A stretch of DNA of 64,000 bases. It comes from Nonomuraea angiospora. GTDB lineage: Bacteria; Actinomycetota; Actinomycetes; Streptosporangiales; Streptosporangiaceae. The stretch spans positions 6,758,001-6,822,000 of the forward strand of contig NZ_JADBEK010000001.1 of NCBI RefSeq assembly GCF_014873145.1. The letters run 5' to 3'. The notes under the pieces are model-generated. The model worked only from the letters and a program-made list of their open reading frames with translations, was not told where the DNA came from and searched no databases. The position numbers and the translations under genes are program-made. Shown here in pieces: positions 23,888-32,902 of the stretch (the stretch's first letter is position 1; each line of letters begins with the position of its first letter).

Positions 23888-25722
23888 CAGCGCACCCCGC
23901 CCTGCTCCGCGGCCAGCACCCCGTCCACGTCACCATCACCGTCCAGCTCGACCTCGTCGTAGTGCGCGAAGATCCGGCGGTAGAGCCGGCTGCGCGCGAT
24001 CAGCTCGTCGTGGGTGCCGAAGTCGACCACTTCGCCGCGTCTGAGCAGCAGCACCTTGTCGGCCCAGCGGATCTGCGAGAGCCGGTGGGTGATCAGCAGC
24101 GTGGTGCGCCCTTCGAGGATGCGCCCGATGGCCTGCTGGATCCTGTCCTCGGTGGCGGAGTCGATGGCGCTGGTCGAGTCGTCGAGCACGAGGATCGCCG
24201 GATCGGTCAGCAGCGCCCGCGCGATGGCCAGCCGCTGCCGCTGCCCGCCGGAGAGCGTGACCCCGCGCTCCCCGATCACGGTCTCGTAGCCGTCGTCCAG
24301 CTCGGCGATGAACTCGGCGGCCTGGGCGTCCTCCGCCGCCCGCACCACGGCCTCCTGATCGGCCCGCTGCCCCAGGCTGAAGGCGATGTTCTCGGACACG
24401 GACCGCGAGAACAGCACGATGTCCTGCTCGATGGTGGAGATCTGGGACCGCAGCGAGTCGAGGTCCCAGTCGCGCACGTCCACGCCGTCGATGAGGATCC
24501 GCCCGGAGGTGACGTCGTGGATCCGCGGCACCAGCTTGGTCAGCGTGCTCTTGCCGGAGCCGGTCTCGCCGACGATCGCCACCGTCTCCCCCGGTTGCAC
24601 GGTGAACGACACCCCGCGCACCGCCGGATCCTCGTCGTCCTCGTAACCGAACGTCACGTCCTCGAAGACGATCTCCCCGCTGATCGGCGCGGCGTGTCCC
24701 TCGGCCCGCTGCTCGATCTCGCTGTCGGAGGTGACGACGCTCAGGATCCGGCGAGAGGACACGATGCCGATCTGGATCAGGGAGAACGTGAAGATCGACA
24801 TCTGCGTCGGGAACCCGAGCTGGCCCATGAGCCCCATGAACGCCACCAGCTCGCCGATGGTGATCGCCCCGATGCCCTGGAGGTAGAGGGCGTGCCACAG
24901 CGCCCCGGCCATGGCGAAGGAGAACAGCAGGGTGGGCAGGTAGCGGGCCTGGACCAGCCCGTTGCGTACGAAGAGGTCGCGGTAGAGCCGCGCGTCGGCC
25001 CGGAAGCGCCGCCGCTCCTGCGCCTCCTGCGCGGTCACCTTGATCACCTCGATGCCGCGCACGGCCTGGTTGAGCCCGGCGTTGAGGTCGCCGAACTGCT
25101 CGCGCATGCGCGTGGCCACCGGGTTGAGCTGCCGCATGTAGTGCCAGAGCGCGATCGCGAACACGACGGCGAACAGCCCGGGGGCCAGCAGCAGCCGCGG
25201 ATCGATCGCCGCGATGAAGAAGAGGGGCACCAGCCCGGTGAGCCCCGAGTCCACGATCAGGTCGACCCCGGGCGTGATCATGATGGAGAGCTGCCGGATG
25301 TCGTTGGCGGCCCTGGCCATCAGATCGCCGACCCGCTGCCGGTTGTGGAAGGTCTGGCTCTTGCCGAGCAGGCTCACGTAGAGCTCGTCGCGCGCGTCCC
25401 GCTCAAGGCGCTTGGCCAGCACCTCGCTCGACAGCCTGGCCACGAGGTCGAACAGCCCCCGCGCCAGCACGATCGCCAGCAGCGCGAGCGCGATGAAGCC
25501 GAGCGCGTCGAGCGGCTCGCCCCGCTGCCCCAGCACGGCGTCGAAGGCGTCGCCGGTGAACTGCGGCACCATGGCGTTGAGCACCACCATGACCAGCGAC
25601 CCGCCGAGGAACCCGAGCAGGTGCACCGGATGCCGGCGAAGGTGGGACCAGAGCCAGCGCACCGGGCCGCGCCGGTTGTAGCTCGGGCCGGAGACAGAGA
25701 ACTCCGAACTGCTGGTGGTCAC
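23887..25722 (-). CDS. ABC exporter half-transporter, degenerate catalytic site
   Basis: The 611-aa product has the same architecture as its partner. The ATPase domain has Walker A GETGSGKSTL and a normal signature LSGGQRQ, but Walker B reads ILVLDDSTSAID, with Asp where the catalytic Glu should be. This is the hallmark of the degenerate half of heterodimeric exporters. The membrane domain starts near WLWSHLRRHPVHLLGFLGG. The C-terminus is acidic (DEVELDGDGDVDGVL). It is the first gene of the pair. Confidence 0.93.
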   Translation of the reverse strand: MTTSSSEFSVSGPSYNRRGPVRWLWSHLRRHPVHLLGFLGGSLVMVVLNAMVPQFTGDAFDAVLGQRGEPLDALGFIALALLAIVLARGLFDLVARLSSEVLAKRLERDARDELYVSLLGKSQTFHNRQRVGDLMARAANDIRQLSIMITPGVDLIVDSGLTGLVPLFFIAAIDPRLLLAPGLFAVVFAIALWHYMRQLNPVATRMREQFGDLNAGLNQAVRGIEVIKVTAQEAQERRRFRADARLYRDLFVRNGLVQARYLPTLLFSFAMAGALWHALYLQGIGAITIGELVAFMGLMGQLGFPTQMSIFTFSLIQIGIVSSRRILSVVTSDSEIEQRAEGHAAPISGEIVFEDVTFGYEDDEDPAVRGVSFTVQPGETVAIVGETGSGKSTLTKLVPRIHDVTSGRILIDGVDVRDWDLDSLRSQISTIEQDIVLFSRSVSENIAFSLGQRADQEAVVRAAEDAQAAEFIAELDDGYETVIGERGVTLSGGQRQRLAIARALLTDPAILVLDDSTSAIDSATEDRIQQAIGRILEGRTTLLITHRLSQIRWADKVLLLRRGEVVDFGTHDELIARSRLYRRIFAHYDEVELDGDGDVDGVLAAEQGGVR

Positions 25723-25887
25723 TGGCAGGCCCTCCCCCGGGCACGAGCACGTGCGTCTCGAACCTGCTTTCTATCACCGGGCGCCGACAGTTTCCCAGCT
25801 GATTTTCACCGGGCCCGGCCGGCGTGCGGACGGCCCCAAATGAAAGGTCCGATATCCGCCGTCGTCCCGCCTCCCGATCGGGCCAAG

Positions 25888-26784
25888 ATGAGCGCCATGA
25901 TCGAACATCCCCCTGGTCAGGCGTACGAGATCCGCGCCGGCCGGCACGTCTGGGTCGAGCGGCACGGGGACGGCGACGCCGTCGTGCTGCTCGCCGGGCT
26001 GGGCCCCGCGGGGTCGCATGTGATCTTCCACCCGCACTTCGACGCCCTGGCGGCGGACCACAGCGTGATCTACGTCGACCTGTTCGGCCGCGGCCGTTCC
26101 GGCCGCCCTCAGGACCTCTCCGAGATCACCTTCGCCGACGACGTCGCCGACGTGGCCGCGCTGCTCGGACAACTGGGCCCCGCCCACCTGTACGGCTTCT
26201 CGTACGGCGGGCTGATCGCGCAGGCGATCGCCCTGGACCACCCCGCCGTGGCGCGTACCGTCACCTTGGCCAACACCCTGCACAGCCCCGAGATGTGGCA
26301 GCTCAATCACGCCAACATCAACCGCGAGCTGGCCACCCAGCTCCCCGAGGTGTGGGAGCGGATCCAGGAGCTGCGGCTGGACGGGCTGCGCTCCACGGAC
26401 GAGCCGCTCAGGCGCGAGTTCGCCAAGGCGGCGGCCCTGGTCCGCTTCTACGACCCGGCCAACGCCGCCCTGCTGGCCGACGAGCCCGGCGCCAGGAACC
26501 AGGAGCTTTATCCGATCTTCTGCGGCGACGCCGTCGATTTCGTGATCGGGGGTGAGGTGGCCCGGATCCCGGACTTCCGGCCCCGGCTCAAGGAGATCGG
26601 CGTTCCCCTGATGGTGCTGGCCGGCCGGTACGACCGGGCGCTGCACCCGGCGCTGCAGCGCGACTTCCGGCGCTTCGCGCCCCAGGCCCGGTTCCACATG
26701 CTGGAGCGCAGCGGCTCGTTCGGCCACGTCGAGGAGACGGAGACCGTCCACTCGCTGCTGCGGGACTTCTGGCGGCAGGCATGA
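25888..26784 (+). CDS. Alpha/beta hydrolase
   Basis: The product has 298 aa from ATG 25888; ATG 25897 is also possible. It shows the alpha/beta hydrolase sequence order: VVLLAGLGPAGSHV, the nucleophile elbow YGFSYGGL with Ser at about residue 111, the acid in LAGRYDRALHP, and the histidine in GSFGHVEETE. It resembles proline iminopeptidase and lipase-like relatives, and the substrate is unknown. Its stop codon overlaps an ATG at 26781 that opens a 16-codon mini-ORF, and this leads directly into the transporter gene, so the hydrolase and transporter are probably translated together. Confidence 0.88.
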   Translation: MSAMIEHPPGQAYEIRAGRHVWVERHGDGDAVVLLAGLGPAGSHVIFHPHFDALAADHSVIYVDLFGRGRSGRPQDLSEITFADDVADVAALLGQLGPAHLYGFSYGGLIAQAIALDHPAVARTVTLANTLHSPEMWQLNHANINRELATQLPEVWERIQELRLDGLRSTDEPLRREFAKAAALVRFYDPANAALLADEPGARNQELYPIFCGDAVDFVIGGEVARIPDFRPRLKEIGVPLMVLAGRYDRALHPALQRDFRRFAPQARFHMLERSGSFGHVEETETVHSLLRDFWRQA

Positions 26785-26851
26785 CCGCCATCACGGAGAC
26801 GGCCCACCGCGACTTCGGACGGCAGGCATGACCGCCGTCACGCAGACGGCC
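26764..26851 (+). repeat. 47-bp-period tandem duplication creating a 16-codon mini-ORF
   Basis: Bases 26764-26804 and 26811-26851 match at 37 of 41 positions. The unit spans the end of the hydrolase gene and the start of the transporter gene, so the duplication leaves an extra ATG (26781) and an extra stop (26829-26831). The resulting mini-ORF, 26781-26831, encodes MTAITETAHRDFGRQA. It overlaps the hydrolase stop by 4 bases and the transporter ATG (26828) by 4 bases, forming an ATGA relay. Confidence 0.8.
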
Positions 26852-28087
26852 GGGCGTGCGGCCCGCCGGGATTTCGGGCTGCTGTGGGCCGGGCAGTCGT
26901 TGTCGCTGTTCGGGGACCAGTTCATGACGCTGGCGCTGCCGCTGCTCGCGGTGACGGTGCTGGGCGCGACTCCGGCGCAGGCCGCGTTGCTGCCGTTCGC
27001 CATGTTCCTGCCTTTTCTGCCGCTGGGTCTGCCGGCCGGCGCCATCGTGGACCGGTTGCCCCGCCGTACCGTCATGCTCGTCTGCGACGGCGTGCAGGTG
27101 ATCTCGTTCGGCGCGATCTGGGTCACGGCGGTCACCGGCGTGCTGAGTTTCCCCCTGCTGTTCGCGCTGGTGCTGGTGAGCGGTTGCGCGGTGGTGTTCT
27201 TCCAGGTCGCCTACACCTCGTACCTGCCCGGGCTCTTCCCCGACCCGGGCGAGCTGCACACCGGCAACACCCGCCTGGCACTGTCGGAGTCGTCCGCCAA
27301 GGCGGTCGGGCCGATGGCCGCGGGGCCGCTCATCGGGCTGCTCGGCGTGGCCGGCGCGCTCCTGGCCAACACCCTCAGCTTCGCCGCCTCGCTCGTGACG
27401 CTGGTCGCGATCCGGCACCGCGAGGCGCCGCCCGCCGTCACCGTGCGGGAGCGGGGCTGGGTACGGCGGGACGTCGCGGCCGGGCTCAAATTCGCGCTCG
27501 GGCATCCGGTTCTGGAGCCGGTCATCGCCTGCGGCACCGTTTACGTGCTGTTCCTGTCCATGGTCGAGACCAGCCTGGTCCTGTACTGCCGCAACGTCCT
27601 GAGCCTGTCGCCACAGTGGATCGGGATCGTGGTGGGCGCCGCCGCGGCCGGCTACCCGATCGGCAACCTCGCCTCGGCCTTCCTCATCAGGCGTCTGGGC
27701 AGCCCGCGCGCGCTCATGCTCGCCGCCACCGTTTCAGTGCTGGGCATCGTGGCCATGCCCGCGCTGGGGGCGGCGCACGGCAGCCTGGGAGCCGCCGGCC
27801 TGGTCATCGGCAGCATCGTGCACTGCGTGGGCGAGGGCGCGTTCAGCCCCATCTCGCTGACCCTCCGCCAGACCCAGACCCCGCCCGAGCTCCTCGGCCG
27901 GGTCTCCGCCGTACAGCGGTTCCAGCTGTGGGGCGCGGTCGCGCTCGGCGCCCTGCTCGCCTCCGTGGCCACCGCGCTCGCCGGGCTGGAGACGACGGTG
28001 TGGATCGGCGCGCTCGGCACGATCCTGTGCCTGCCCGCCCTGCTGCGCCGCGGCATCCGCACCGCCGTGCTCGCCCGTGCCGTCTGA
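26828..28087 (+). CDS. MFS transporter (MFS_3 type)
   Basis: The 419-aa product has about 12 helices. The opening RRDFGLLWAGQSLSLFGDQF and the LPLGLPAGAIVDRLPRRTVML loop are typical of the enterobactin/macrolide-exporter-like MFS branch. VGEGAFSPISLTLRQTQTP and LLGRVSAVQRF in the second half are also family features. Export of a small molecule, perhaps one handled by the upstream hydrolase, is a reasonable guess because the two genes are coupled by overlapping start and stop codons. Confidence 0.88.
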   Translation: MTAVTQTAGRAARRDFGLLWAGQSLSLFGDQFMTLALPLLAVTVLGATPAQAALLPFAMFLPFLPLGLPAGAIVDRLPRRTVMLVCDGVQVISFGAIWVTAVTGVLSFPLLFALVLVSGCAVVFFQVAYTSYLPGLFPDPGELHTGNTRLALSESSAKAVGPMAAGPLIGLLGVAGALLANTLSFAASLVTLVAIRHREAPPAVTVRERGWVRRDVAAGLKFALGHPVLEPVIACGTVYVLFLSMVETSLVLYCRNVLSLSPQWIGIVVGAAAAGYPIGNLASAFLIRRLGSPRALMLAATVSVLGIVAMPALGAAHGSLGAAGLVIGSIVHCVGEGAFSPISLTLRQTQTPPELLGRVSAVQRFQLWGAVALGALLASVATALAGLETTVWIGALGTILCLPALLRRGIRTAVLARAV

Positions 28088-28099
28088 TCAGGCCCGGAC

Positions 28100-28126
28100 G
28101 GGGCCACGGGCCTGGCCCGTGGCCCC
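28100..28126 (+). terminator. Long perfect hairpin between convergent genes
   Basis: GGGGCCACGGGC and GCCCGTGGCCCC form 12 perfect pairs around a 3-base loop. The hairpin sits between the MFS gene end (28087) and the end of the small secreted protein gene (28134). It can act in both directions. Confidence 0.65.
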
Positions 28127-28133
28127 GTGTCGA

Positions 28134-28442
28134 TCAGCAGCCGCCCCGGTTGTACACCCTGAACACGTTGCTCCACCTGCCGACGTACCTCGACTCACCC
28201 GCCGGCACGCAGAAGTAGGTGTTTCCGCCCAGCAGGTAGGTCACGAAGATGTTCTCGCCGGCGCCGGTGCAGTTCTTGTACATGGCCGCGTCGCCGTCCC
28301 GGTACATGCCGCAGGCGGCTGCCAGGTGGCTGCGCTCGCTGACGGCGGTGGCCGCCGGGGTGGCGGTGACAAGCGTGGCGCTGACGGCCGCGAGGACGGT
28401 CAGGAAGGTGACGGGGGACGAGTTCTTGATTTTGACTGGCAT
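28134..28442 (-). CDS. Small secreted cysteine-containing protein (DUF6355-like)
   Basis: The 102-aa product has a signal peptide (VTFLTVLAAVSATLVTATPAATA). The mature part of about 68 residues has four cysteines (CGMYRDGD, KNCTGAGE, YFCVPAGES and a C-terminal Cys), which suggests two disulfides outside the cell. The pattern resembles the small actinobacterial DUF6355 proteins; this is recalled from overall pattern, not proven. GGAG-type sequence (AGGAGT) precedes the ATG. It is monocistronic. Confidence 0.7.
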   Translation of the reverse strand: MPVKIKNSSPVTFLTVLAAVSATLVTATPAATAVSERSHLAAACGMYRDGDAAMYKNCTGAGENIFVTYLLGGNTYFCVPAGESRYVGRWSNVFRVYNRGGC

Positions 28443-28597
28443 GGTGTGGACTCCTGTTCTGGTTCTGTGACCGCCCTGGATCGCTGGGCGTCAGGCTCAG
28501 GAAAGCCAGCGTGGTCAGGTGTCCAACAGAGGCCCGGACACACCCGTCCAGGCTCGGACAGCACTCCGCCGTCGAGATCTTTCCCGCGTTCGAGCGG

Positions 28598-29074
28598 GTG
28601 GTGGTCGGGTACGGGCTGTCGGTCCCGTCCGACCCGCAGGTGATGCACAGGGCCGCGGACGGCTGGAGCGCCTTCGGAGACGGCGTCCACGCCGCGGGCG
28701 CGACGGCGAAGGCGCAGCACGACAGCGTGTCCGCGGCCAGTTGGCAGGCGCCGGCACGGGAGCTCTACGGGCAGCAGGTCGCCGGCTACGCCATGGGGTC
28801 GGACACCGCGGCCGGCTCCGCCCACGACCTCTCGTGGCTGCTCAGGGTGCTGGCCAACCTCTTCGCCCTCGGATCGATGTCCAGCCGGCTCACCCCGCCC
28901 CGCGCGGTGCACTCGACCGCGACGAGACCGTCGGCGGCCGTCGCCCGCCCGACCGCCGCCGCGACCCCTTTTGACCCTGAGGTCAGCGCCTGCGCTTCTT
29001 GCCGTGACCGGAACGGCGGCCGCGCGCCCCCGGCCGGGGCCCCTGCACGAAACGGAGCGTGCGGGAACGGGTGA
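28598..29074 (+). CDS. WXG100-like protein, probably truncated
   Basis: The frame has a helical part with ESX-substrate character: VPSDPQVMHRAADGWSAFGD, then AASWQAPARELYG. In these proteins an SxW or WxG turn joins two helices. About 90 residues later the sequence becomes Pro/Ala/Arg-rich and runs 92 bases into the 3' end of the opposite gene at 28983, so the C-terminus is unlikely to be original. No ribosome-binding site is evident at GTG 28598 or 28601. It may be a decayed type VII secretion substrate. No ESX machinery is in the window. Confidence 0.35.
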   Translation: MVVGYGLSVPSDPQVMHRAADGWSAFGDGVHAAGATAKAQHDSVSAASWQAPARELYGQQVAGYAMGSDTAAGSAHDLSWLLRVLANLFALGSMSSRLTPPRAVHSTATRPSAAVARPTAAATPFDPEVSACASCRDRNGGRAPPAGAPARNGACGNG

Positions 29075-30989
29075 GCAACGGCTCGGCCACCAGCCTGCGT
29101 AGCTCGTCCATGCCGACCGTGGCGGGATGGCCGGATCGCGTCACCGCCTCGATGATCTGTGGCGCCTCCCTGCCCGCCATCTGGCCGAGCTGTGTCACGA
29201 CCTCCTCCGGGCCGGCCACCTCCAGCAGGTTGAGCAGGCCTTCGGTCATGAGCAGGAGTTGCTCGGAGGAGGAGAGATCGTCGGGGCCCACGGCTCCGGC
29301 GTCGTGCAGCAGGGTGATGGCGATGGGCGCGAGCACGCGGTCCCCGCGCAGGCCCGCGAGGAGCGACCGGCCGCCGGGATGGGTTTCCACCAGGGTGGTG
29401 AGCATGGCGGACGCGCGGGTGCGGAACGGGCAGGCCCGTATGGCATCCAGCAAAGGCTCGGCGTCCCCGCCGTGTGCGGCGAGCCAGCCCCCCAGCTCGG
29501 TCGCGGCCTCCTCCGGCGGGTAGTGCTCCGCGAGCACGCCGAGCAGCTCGCCCGGCGCGGCCTGCGCCAGCTCGCCCACCAGCGGTGCGTCCCGGCCCTC
29601 GGCGAGCATCCGCTCGCGCACACCCCGCATGCCGAGCGGTGTCAGGCTCACGAGCAGACCCGGCTCGGCGAGGATGGCACGCAGCCGGGTCCGGGCGTCG
29701 AGCGGCAAGGGCTGTTCTTCGTCGTCATCACCCAGGTCGCTGAGGTAGAGGGCCTCGGCGACGCCGTGGCTCAGCTCCACCGCGCCGAACTCGGCCAGGG
29801 CCTCCAGCGCCGCGACCAGGTCGTCGTCGACCTTCCGCCGCCACAGGTCATGCGTCCGATCGCCCGGCATCAGGTATTCGCGGCAGGCCAGCCAGACCGT
29901 CTCCTGGAGGCGGGCCACGGGGACCTGGCCCGGGAGGCCGTACACGCTGTTCAGTACGTCCGCCATCACCTCGTCGAAAACCTCCGCCAGCGGCGACTGG
30001 ACGTCCCACCCCGAGGCGGAGGCGCCGATCGCCGGGCCGAGGTCGAAGAAGACCTCGAAGGCCCGTGACCACAGGCGTTCCGGATCGCGCAGCAGGGGTG
30101 CGGCCTTGGCCACCCGCAGGAGGCGGCCTTTGCTCACGCGGACCAGGCGGGCGGCCTTCGCCCATTCGACGACGAGGTGCAGCTTGGGCATGTGCGTGGC
30201 GCTGCGAACCTTGAGGTCCTGCTCGCCGGTGCCGAGAAGCTCGGCCAGCTCGCGGGCGTCGGCCACGCGAAGGTTTCCGGCACCGGTCAGCGGCCGGCCC
30301 TCCGCTCCGGCCCAGTCGGCCAGTGCCGCCAGCCTCCGCACGGTCTCGCTCCGCGCCGCGGCGGCGGCGATCTCCGGCGCGGGCGGCAGGACGATGGGCG
30401 GCTGCGGGAACGCCCGTTCCTCGTCGGGCCCCAACCCGACGAAACGGGCCTCCACCACCTTGTCGAGCACGTCCGCGTCGTACGCCACCCGCCCCGCGTC
30501 GACATCGCGCTGGAACTTCGTCAGAGCCTTGTGGTCGCCCGGGTCGACACCGTTGTCGATGGCCACCTGCGCCCAGAACCTCGCCAGCCCTTGGCGGTAC
30601 GGGTCCGCCAAAGCCGCTGGATAGTCCTTCACGGCCTCGGCCACGGCTTTCTCCAGCTCGGCCGTCGTGGCGCCGCGCGGGTCGCGGATGCCGGTCGCGT
30701 CGAGGTAACGCAGCAGCGTGATCAGGCTTTGCGGGGCGGCCTCGAGGTCCTCCCGGGGGGCGGCGACGTACCGGGGGATCCACTCCAGCAGGAACCGCCG
30801 CACCTGTGCGCCATCCCAGAAGGCCAGCCGTCCGTCCCTGCTGCGATGGCGGGAGTCCAGGGCCGCCGTCAGCACCAAACCGTCGGCGGCCAGGCCGCGG
30901 TCGCCGGCCCAGTCCAGGCAGCGGCGGATCAGCAGATCCTTGGCCGCCTCGAACTCCTCTTCCTGGTCCGGCTCGAAAAAGGTCCGCAT
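28983..30989 (-). CDS. Large conserved-looking protein of unknown function
   Basis: From ATG 30989, with GGGGAG upstream, the product has 668 aa. It is soluble, rich in Ala, Leu, Asp and Glu, and looks largely alpha-helical. Recognisable segments are MRTFFEPDQEEEFEAAKDLL at the start, a middle part like a winged-helix arrangement (LVVEWAKAARLVRVSKGRLLRVA), a long helical-repeat region, and a very basic tail (PGARGRRSGHGKKRRR) that could bind nucleic acid. No enzyme motif is visible. It is divergent from the AAA-ATPase/nuclease gene. Confidence 0.75.
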   Translation of the reverse strand: MRTFFEPDQEEEFEAAKDLLIRRCLDWAGDRGLAADGLVLTAALDSRHRSRDGRLAFWDGAQVRRFLLEWIPRYVAAPREDLEAAPQSLITLLRYLDATGIRDPRGATTAELEKAVAEAVKDYPAALADPYRQGLARFWAQVAIDNGVDPGDHKALTKFQRDVDAGRVAYDADVLDKVVEARFVGLGPDEERAFPQPPIVLPPAPEIAAAAARSETVRRLAALADWAGAEGRPLTGAGNLRVADARELAELLGTGEQDLKVRSATHMPKLHLVVEWAKAARLVRVSKGRLLRVAKAAPLLRDPERLWSRAFEVFFDLGPAIGASASGWDVQSPLAEVFDEVMADVLNSVYGLPGQVPVARLQETVWLACREYLMPGDRTHDLWRRKVDDDLVAALEALAEFGAVELSHGVAEALYLSDLGDDDEEQPLPLDARTRLRAILAEPGLLVSLTPLGMRGVRERMLAEGRDAPLVGELAQAAPGELLGVLAEHYPPEEAATELGGWLAAHGGDAEPLLDAIRACPFRTRASAMLTTLVETHPGGRSLLAGLRGDRVLAPIAITLLHDAGAVGPDDLSSSEQLLLMTEGLLNLLEVAGPEEVVTQLGQMAGREAPQIIEAVTRSGHPATVGMDELRRLVAEPLLTRSRTLRFVQGPRPGARGRRSGHGKKRRR

Positions 30990-31290
30990 GACTCCCCACC
31001 GTGGTTCCGGTTGCCCCGGGCTCGAAGCCGCGCGGGCCGATGACTCCCCATGATGAACCATCGACGGAACGTACGCGCCCTGCGTGGAACGCGGTTGCCG
31101 TGAACACGTCGCGGAAAACCCGGCGCACGCCGTCCCATCTGTCTGCCATCAGACGCTGATGCGCCCGGAGCAGCATCGCCCGCCACCGTCAAAGCGGCGT
31201 CATCGTCCAGCACGGCGCATGAGGGCGGGCAGCGTGAGATTCGGCTCGTGCGTCAAGCCGATCGAATCTGTCACCGTTCGATGGCACACT
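30990..31290 (+). other. Divergent intergenic region, no gene seen
   Basis: This 301-base gap separates the divergent 668-aa protein and AAA-ATPase genes, so it must carry both promoters. I see no clear -35/-10 pair, palindrome or small ORF with a ribosome-binding site. Reading frames extend into it from both genes but lack starts with support. Confidence 0.4.
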
Positions 31291-32859
31291 GTGACGGTGG
31301 CCAAAGTCAGGTACTTCAACACCACCGGACCGTGCGACCCCCGGCTCCACTACGTGCTGCCGTCGCAGCCCCGGCTGCCGCAGGCGCGCGAGTTGATCGA
31401 CCTGGATCGCTTCTTCGTGCTCCACGCTCCGCGTCAGTCGGGCAAGACAACCATGCTGCATTCCCTGGAGCATGAGCTCACCAAGGAAGGCGCCGCCGTG
31501 GCGGTGATGATGTCCTGCGAGACGGCGTCCGTGGCGGGCGACGACTACGAGGCCGCCGAGCGGATCCTGCTGGACGAGCTCCGTTGGAGCAACAACTCAG
31601 CGCCCACCGCCTGGCCTGACGCCGCTCCGGGTGCGCGGCTGGGCGCCGCTCTCAAGGCGTGGGCGGCCCAGTGCGAGCTCCCGCTCGTGTTGCTCATCGA
31701 CGAGATCGACGCGCTGTACGGGGAGAGCCTGATCGCGGTCCTGCGGCAACTACGCATCGGCCACAACAATCGTCCCAGAGGTGTTCCGTTCCCCAACTCC
31801 GTGGTGTTGTGCGGGCTGAGGGACGTACGGGACTACAAGATCGCCTCAGGCGGCGACCCCACCCGGCTCGGCGCGATCAGCCCCTTCAACATCGCGGTCA
31901 GGTCGCTTCGCCTGGGCGACTTCACCCCGGAGGACGTCAGGGAGCTGTACGGCCAGCACACCGCGGAGACCGGGCAGGAGTTCACCAAGGAAGCCATCAC
32001 CGCGGCCTTCGAATTCACCCGCGGACAACCGTGGCTGATCAACGCGCTGGGTTGGGAGATCACCTGGGGCATGCGGGTCCCCCCAGAGGAGCCGATCACT
32101 GCCGGGCACATGGAGGAGGCCAAGGAGCGACTGATCCGCGACCGCGCCACCCACCTGGATTCTCTTGTCGCCAAGCTGCACGAACCCCGGGTCAAGCGAG
32201 TGCTCGAACCGGTGCTCGCAAGCACGCCGGTCGACCTCGACGGGACCTTCGAGGACGACTTCTCCTACGTGCGTGATCTCGGCCTGGCGGCCCGGGGGCG
32301 CGTGCTCGAAATCGCCAACCCCATCTACCGCGAGGTCATCCTGCGCGTGCTGGGTAGCGGCGCGGAAGCCATCATCCGGGAGGATTCGCGGTCTTTCGTC
32401 TTCCCCGACGGCCGTCTGGACCTGCTCAAGCTGCTGCGTGAGTTCACCGCCTTCTGGAAGCAGCACGGCGAGACCCTGGTCCGTGGCGCCGCCTACCACG
32501 AGGCCGCATGCCAGATCATCCTCATGGCCTACCTGCACCGGATCGTCAACGGCGGCGGCTTCCTCGACAGGGAGTACGCGGCGGGCACCGGACGGCTGGA
32601 TGTCTACCTGCGCTGGCCGTACGGCGAGCGGCAGGTGCAGCGCGAGGCCATGGAGCTCAAGGTCTGGCGGCCCGGCCAGCGGGATCCGCTGGCCGAGGGG
32701 CTCACGCAGCTCGACCGCTATCTGGACCGGCTTGATCTCGACACCGGCTACCTGGTGATCTTCGATCGCCGTCCTGAAGCATCACCGATGGAGGAGCGCG
32801 TCCGCTTCGACCAGGACCGCACCCCGGCGGGGCGACAGGTCACCGTTCTACGGGCGTGA
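31291..32859 (+). CDS. AAA-like ATPase with C-terminal PD-(D/E)XK nuclease domain
   Basis: The product has 522 aa from GTG 31291; GTG 31297 is also possible, and neither has a clear ribosome-binding site. The ATPase part has Walker A HAPRQSGKTTML (about residue 45) and Walker B LPLVLLIDEIDALYGE. The C-terminal 120 residues contain GRLDVYL and, 20 residues later, AMELKVW, a D...ExK arrangement of the PD-(D/E)XK nuclease superfamily, followed by GLTQLDRYLDRL. The layout resembles AAA-like/DUF1703-type proteins. Mobile or defence functions are common for this architecture but not shown. Its last 64 bases are duplicated at 34777-34840. Confidence 0.82.
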   Translation: MTVAKVRYFNTTGPCDPRLHYVLPSQPRLPQARELIDLDRFFVLHAPRQSGKTTMLHSLEHELTKEGAAVAVMMSCETASVAGDDYEAAERILLDELRWSNNSAPTAWPDAAPGARLGAALKAWAAQCELPLVLLIDEIDALYGESLIAVLRQLRIGHNNRPRGVPFPNSVVLCGLRDVRDYKIASGGDPTRLGAISPFNIAVRSLRLGDFTPEDVRELYGQHTAETGQEFTKEAITAAFEFTRGQPWLINALGWEITWGMRVPPEEPITAGHMEEAKERLIRDRATHLDSLVAKLHEPRVKRVLEPVLASTPVDLDGTFEDDFSYVRDLGLAARGRVLEIANPIYREVILRVLGSGAEAIIREDSRSFVFPDGRLDLLKLLREFTAFWKQHGETLVRGAAYHEAACQIILMAYLHRIVNGGGFLDREYAAGTGRLDVYLRWPYGERQVQREAMELKVWRPGQRDPLAEGLTQLDRYLDRLDLDTGYLVIFDRRPEASPMEERVRFDQDRTPAGRQVTVLRA

Positions 32860-32861
32860 AG
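32798..32861 (+). repeat. 64-bp direct repeat, copy 1 (3' end of the ATPase gene)
   Basis: This segment codes for the last residues of the ATPase/nuclease protein and its stop codon. It matches 34777-34840 at 61 of 64 positions in the same orientation, 1979 bases apart. The two copies bracket a transposase fragment, an MFS gene and an ASCH gene. Confidence 0.9.
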
Positions 32862-32902
32862 GGCGGCCCCGTCCCGAGCCCACTGCAGATCGGATTTCTG
32901 CG

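Noticed and set aside
22118..25887. Long plus-strand frames (over 600 codons) opposite the ABC exporter genes
   Set aside because: They are antisense shadows of genes with complete Walker and signature motifs; composition is typical of GC-rich antisense frames.
28519..28974. Second plus-strand frame overlapping the WXG100-like frame
   Set aside because: Arg-rich frameshifted reading without any protein-like pattern; the other frame carries the helical motifs.
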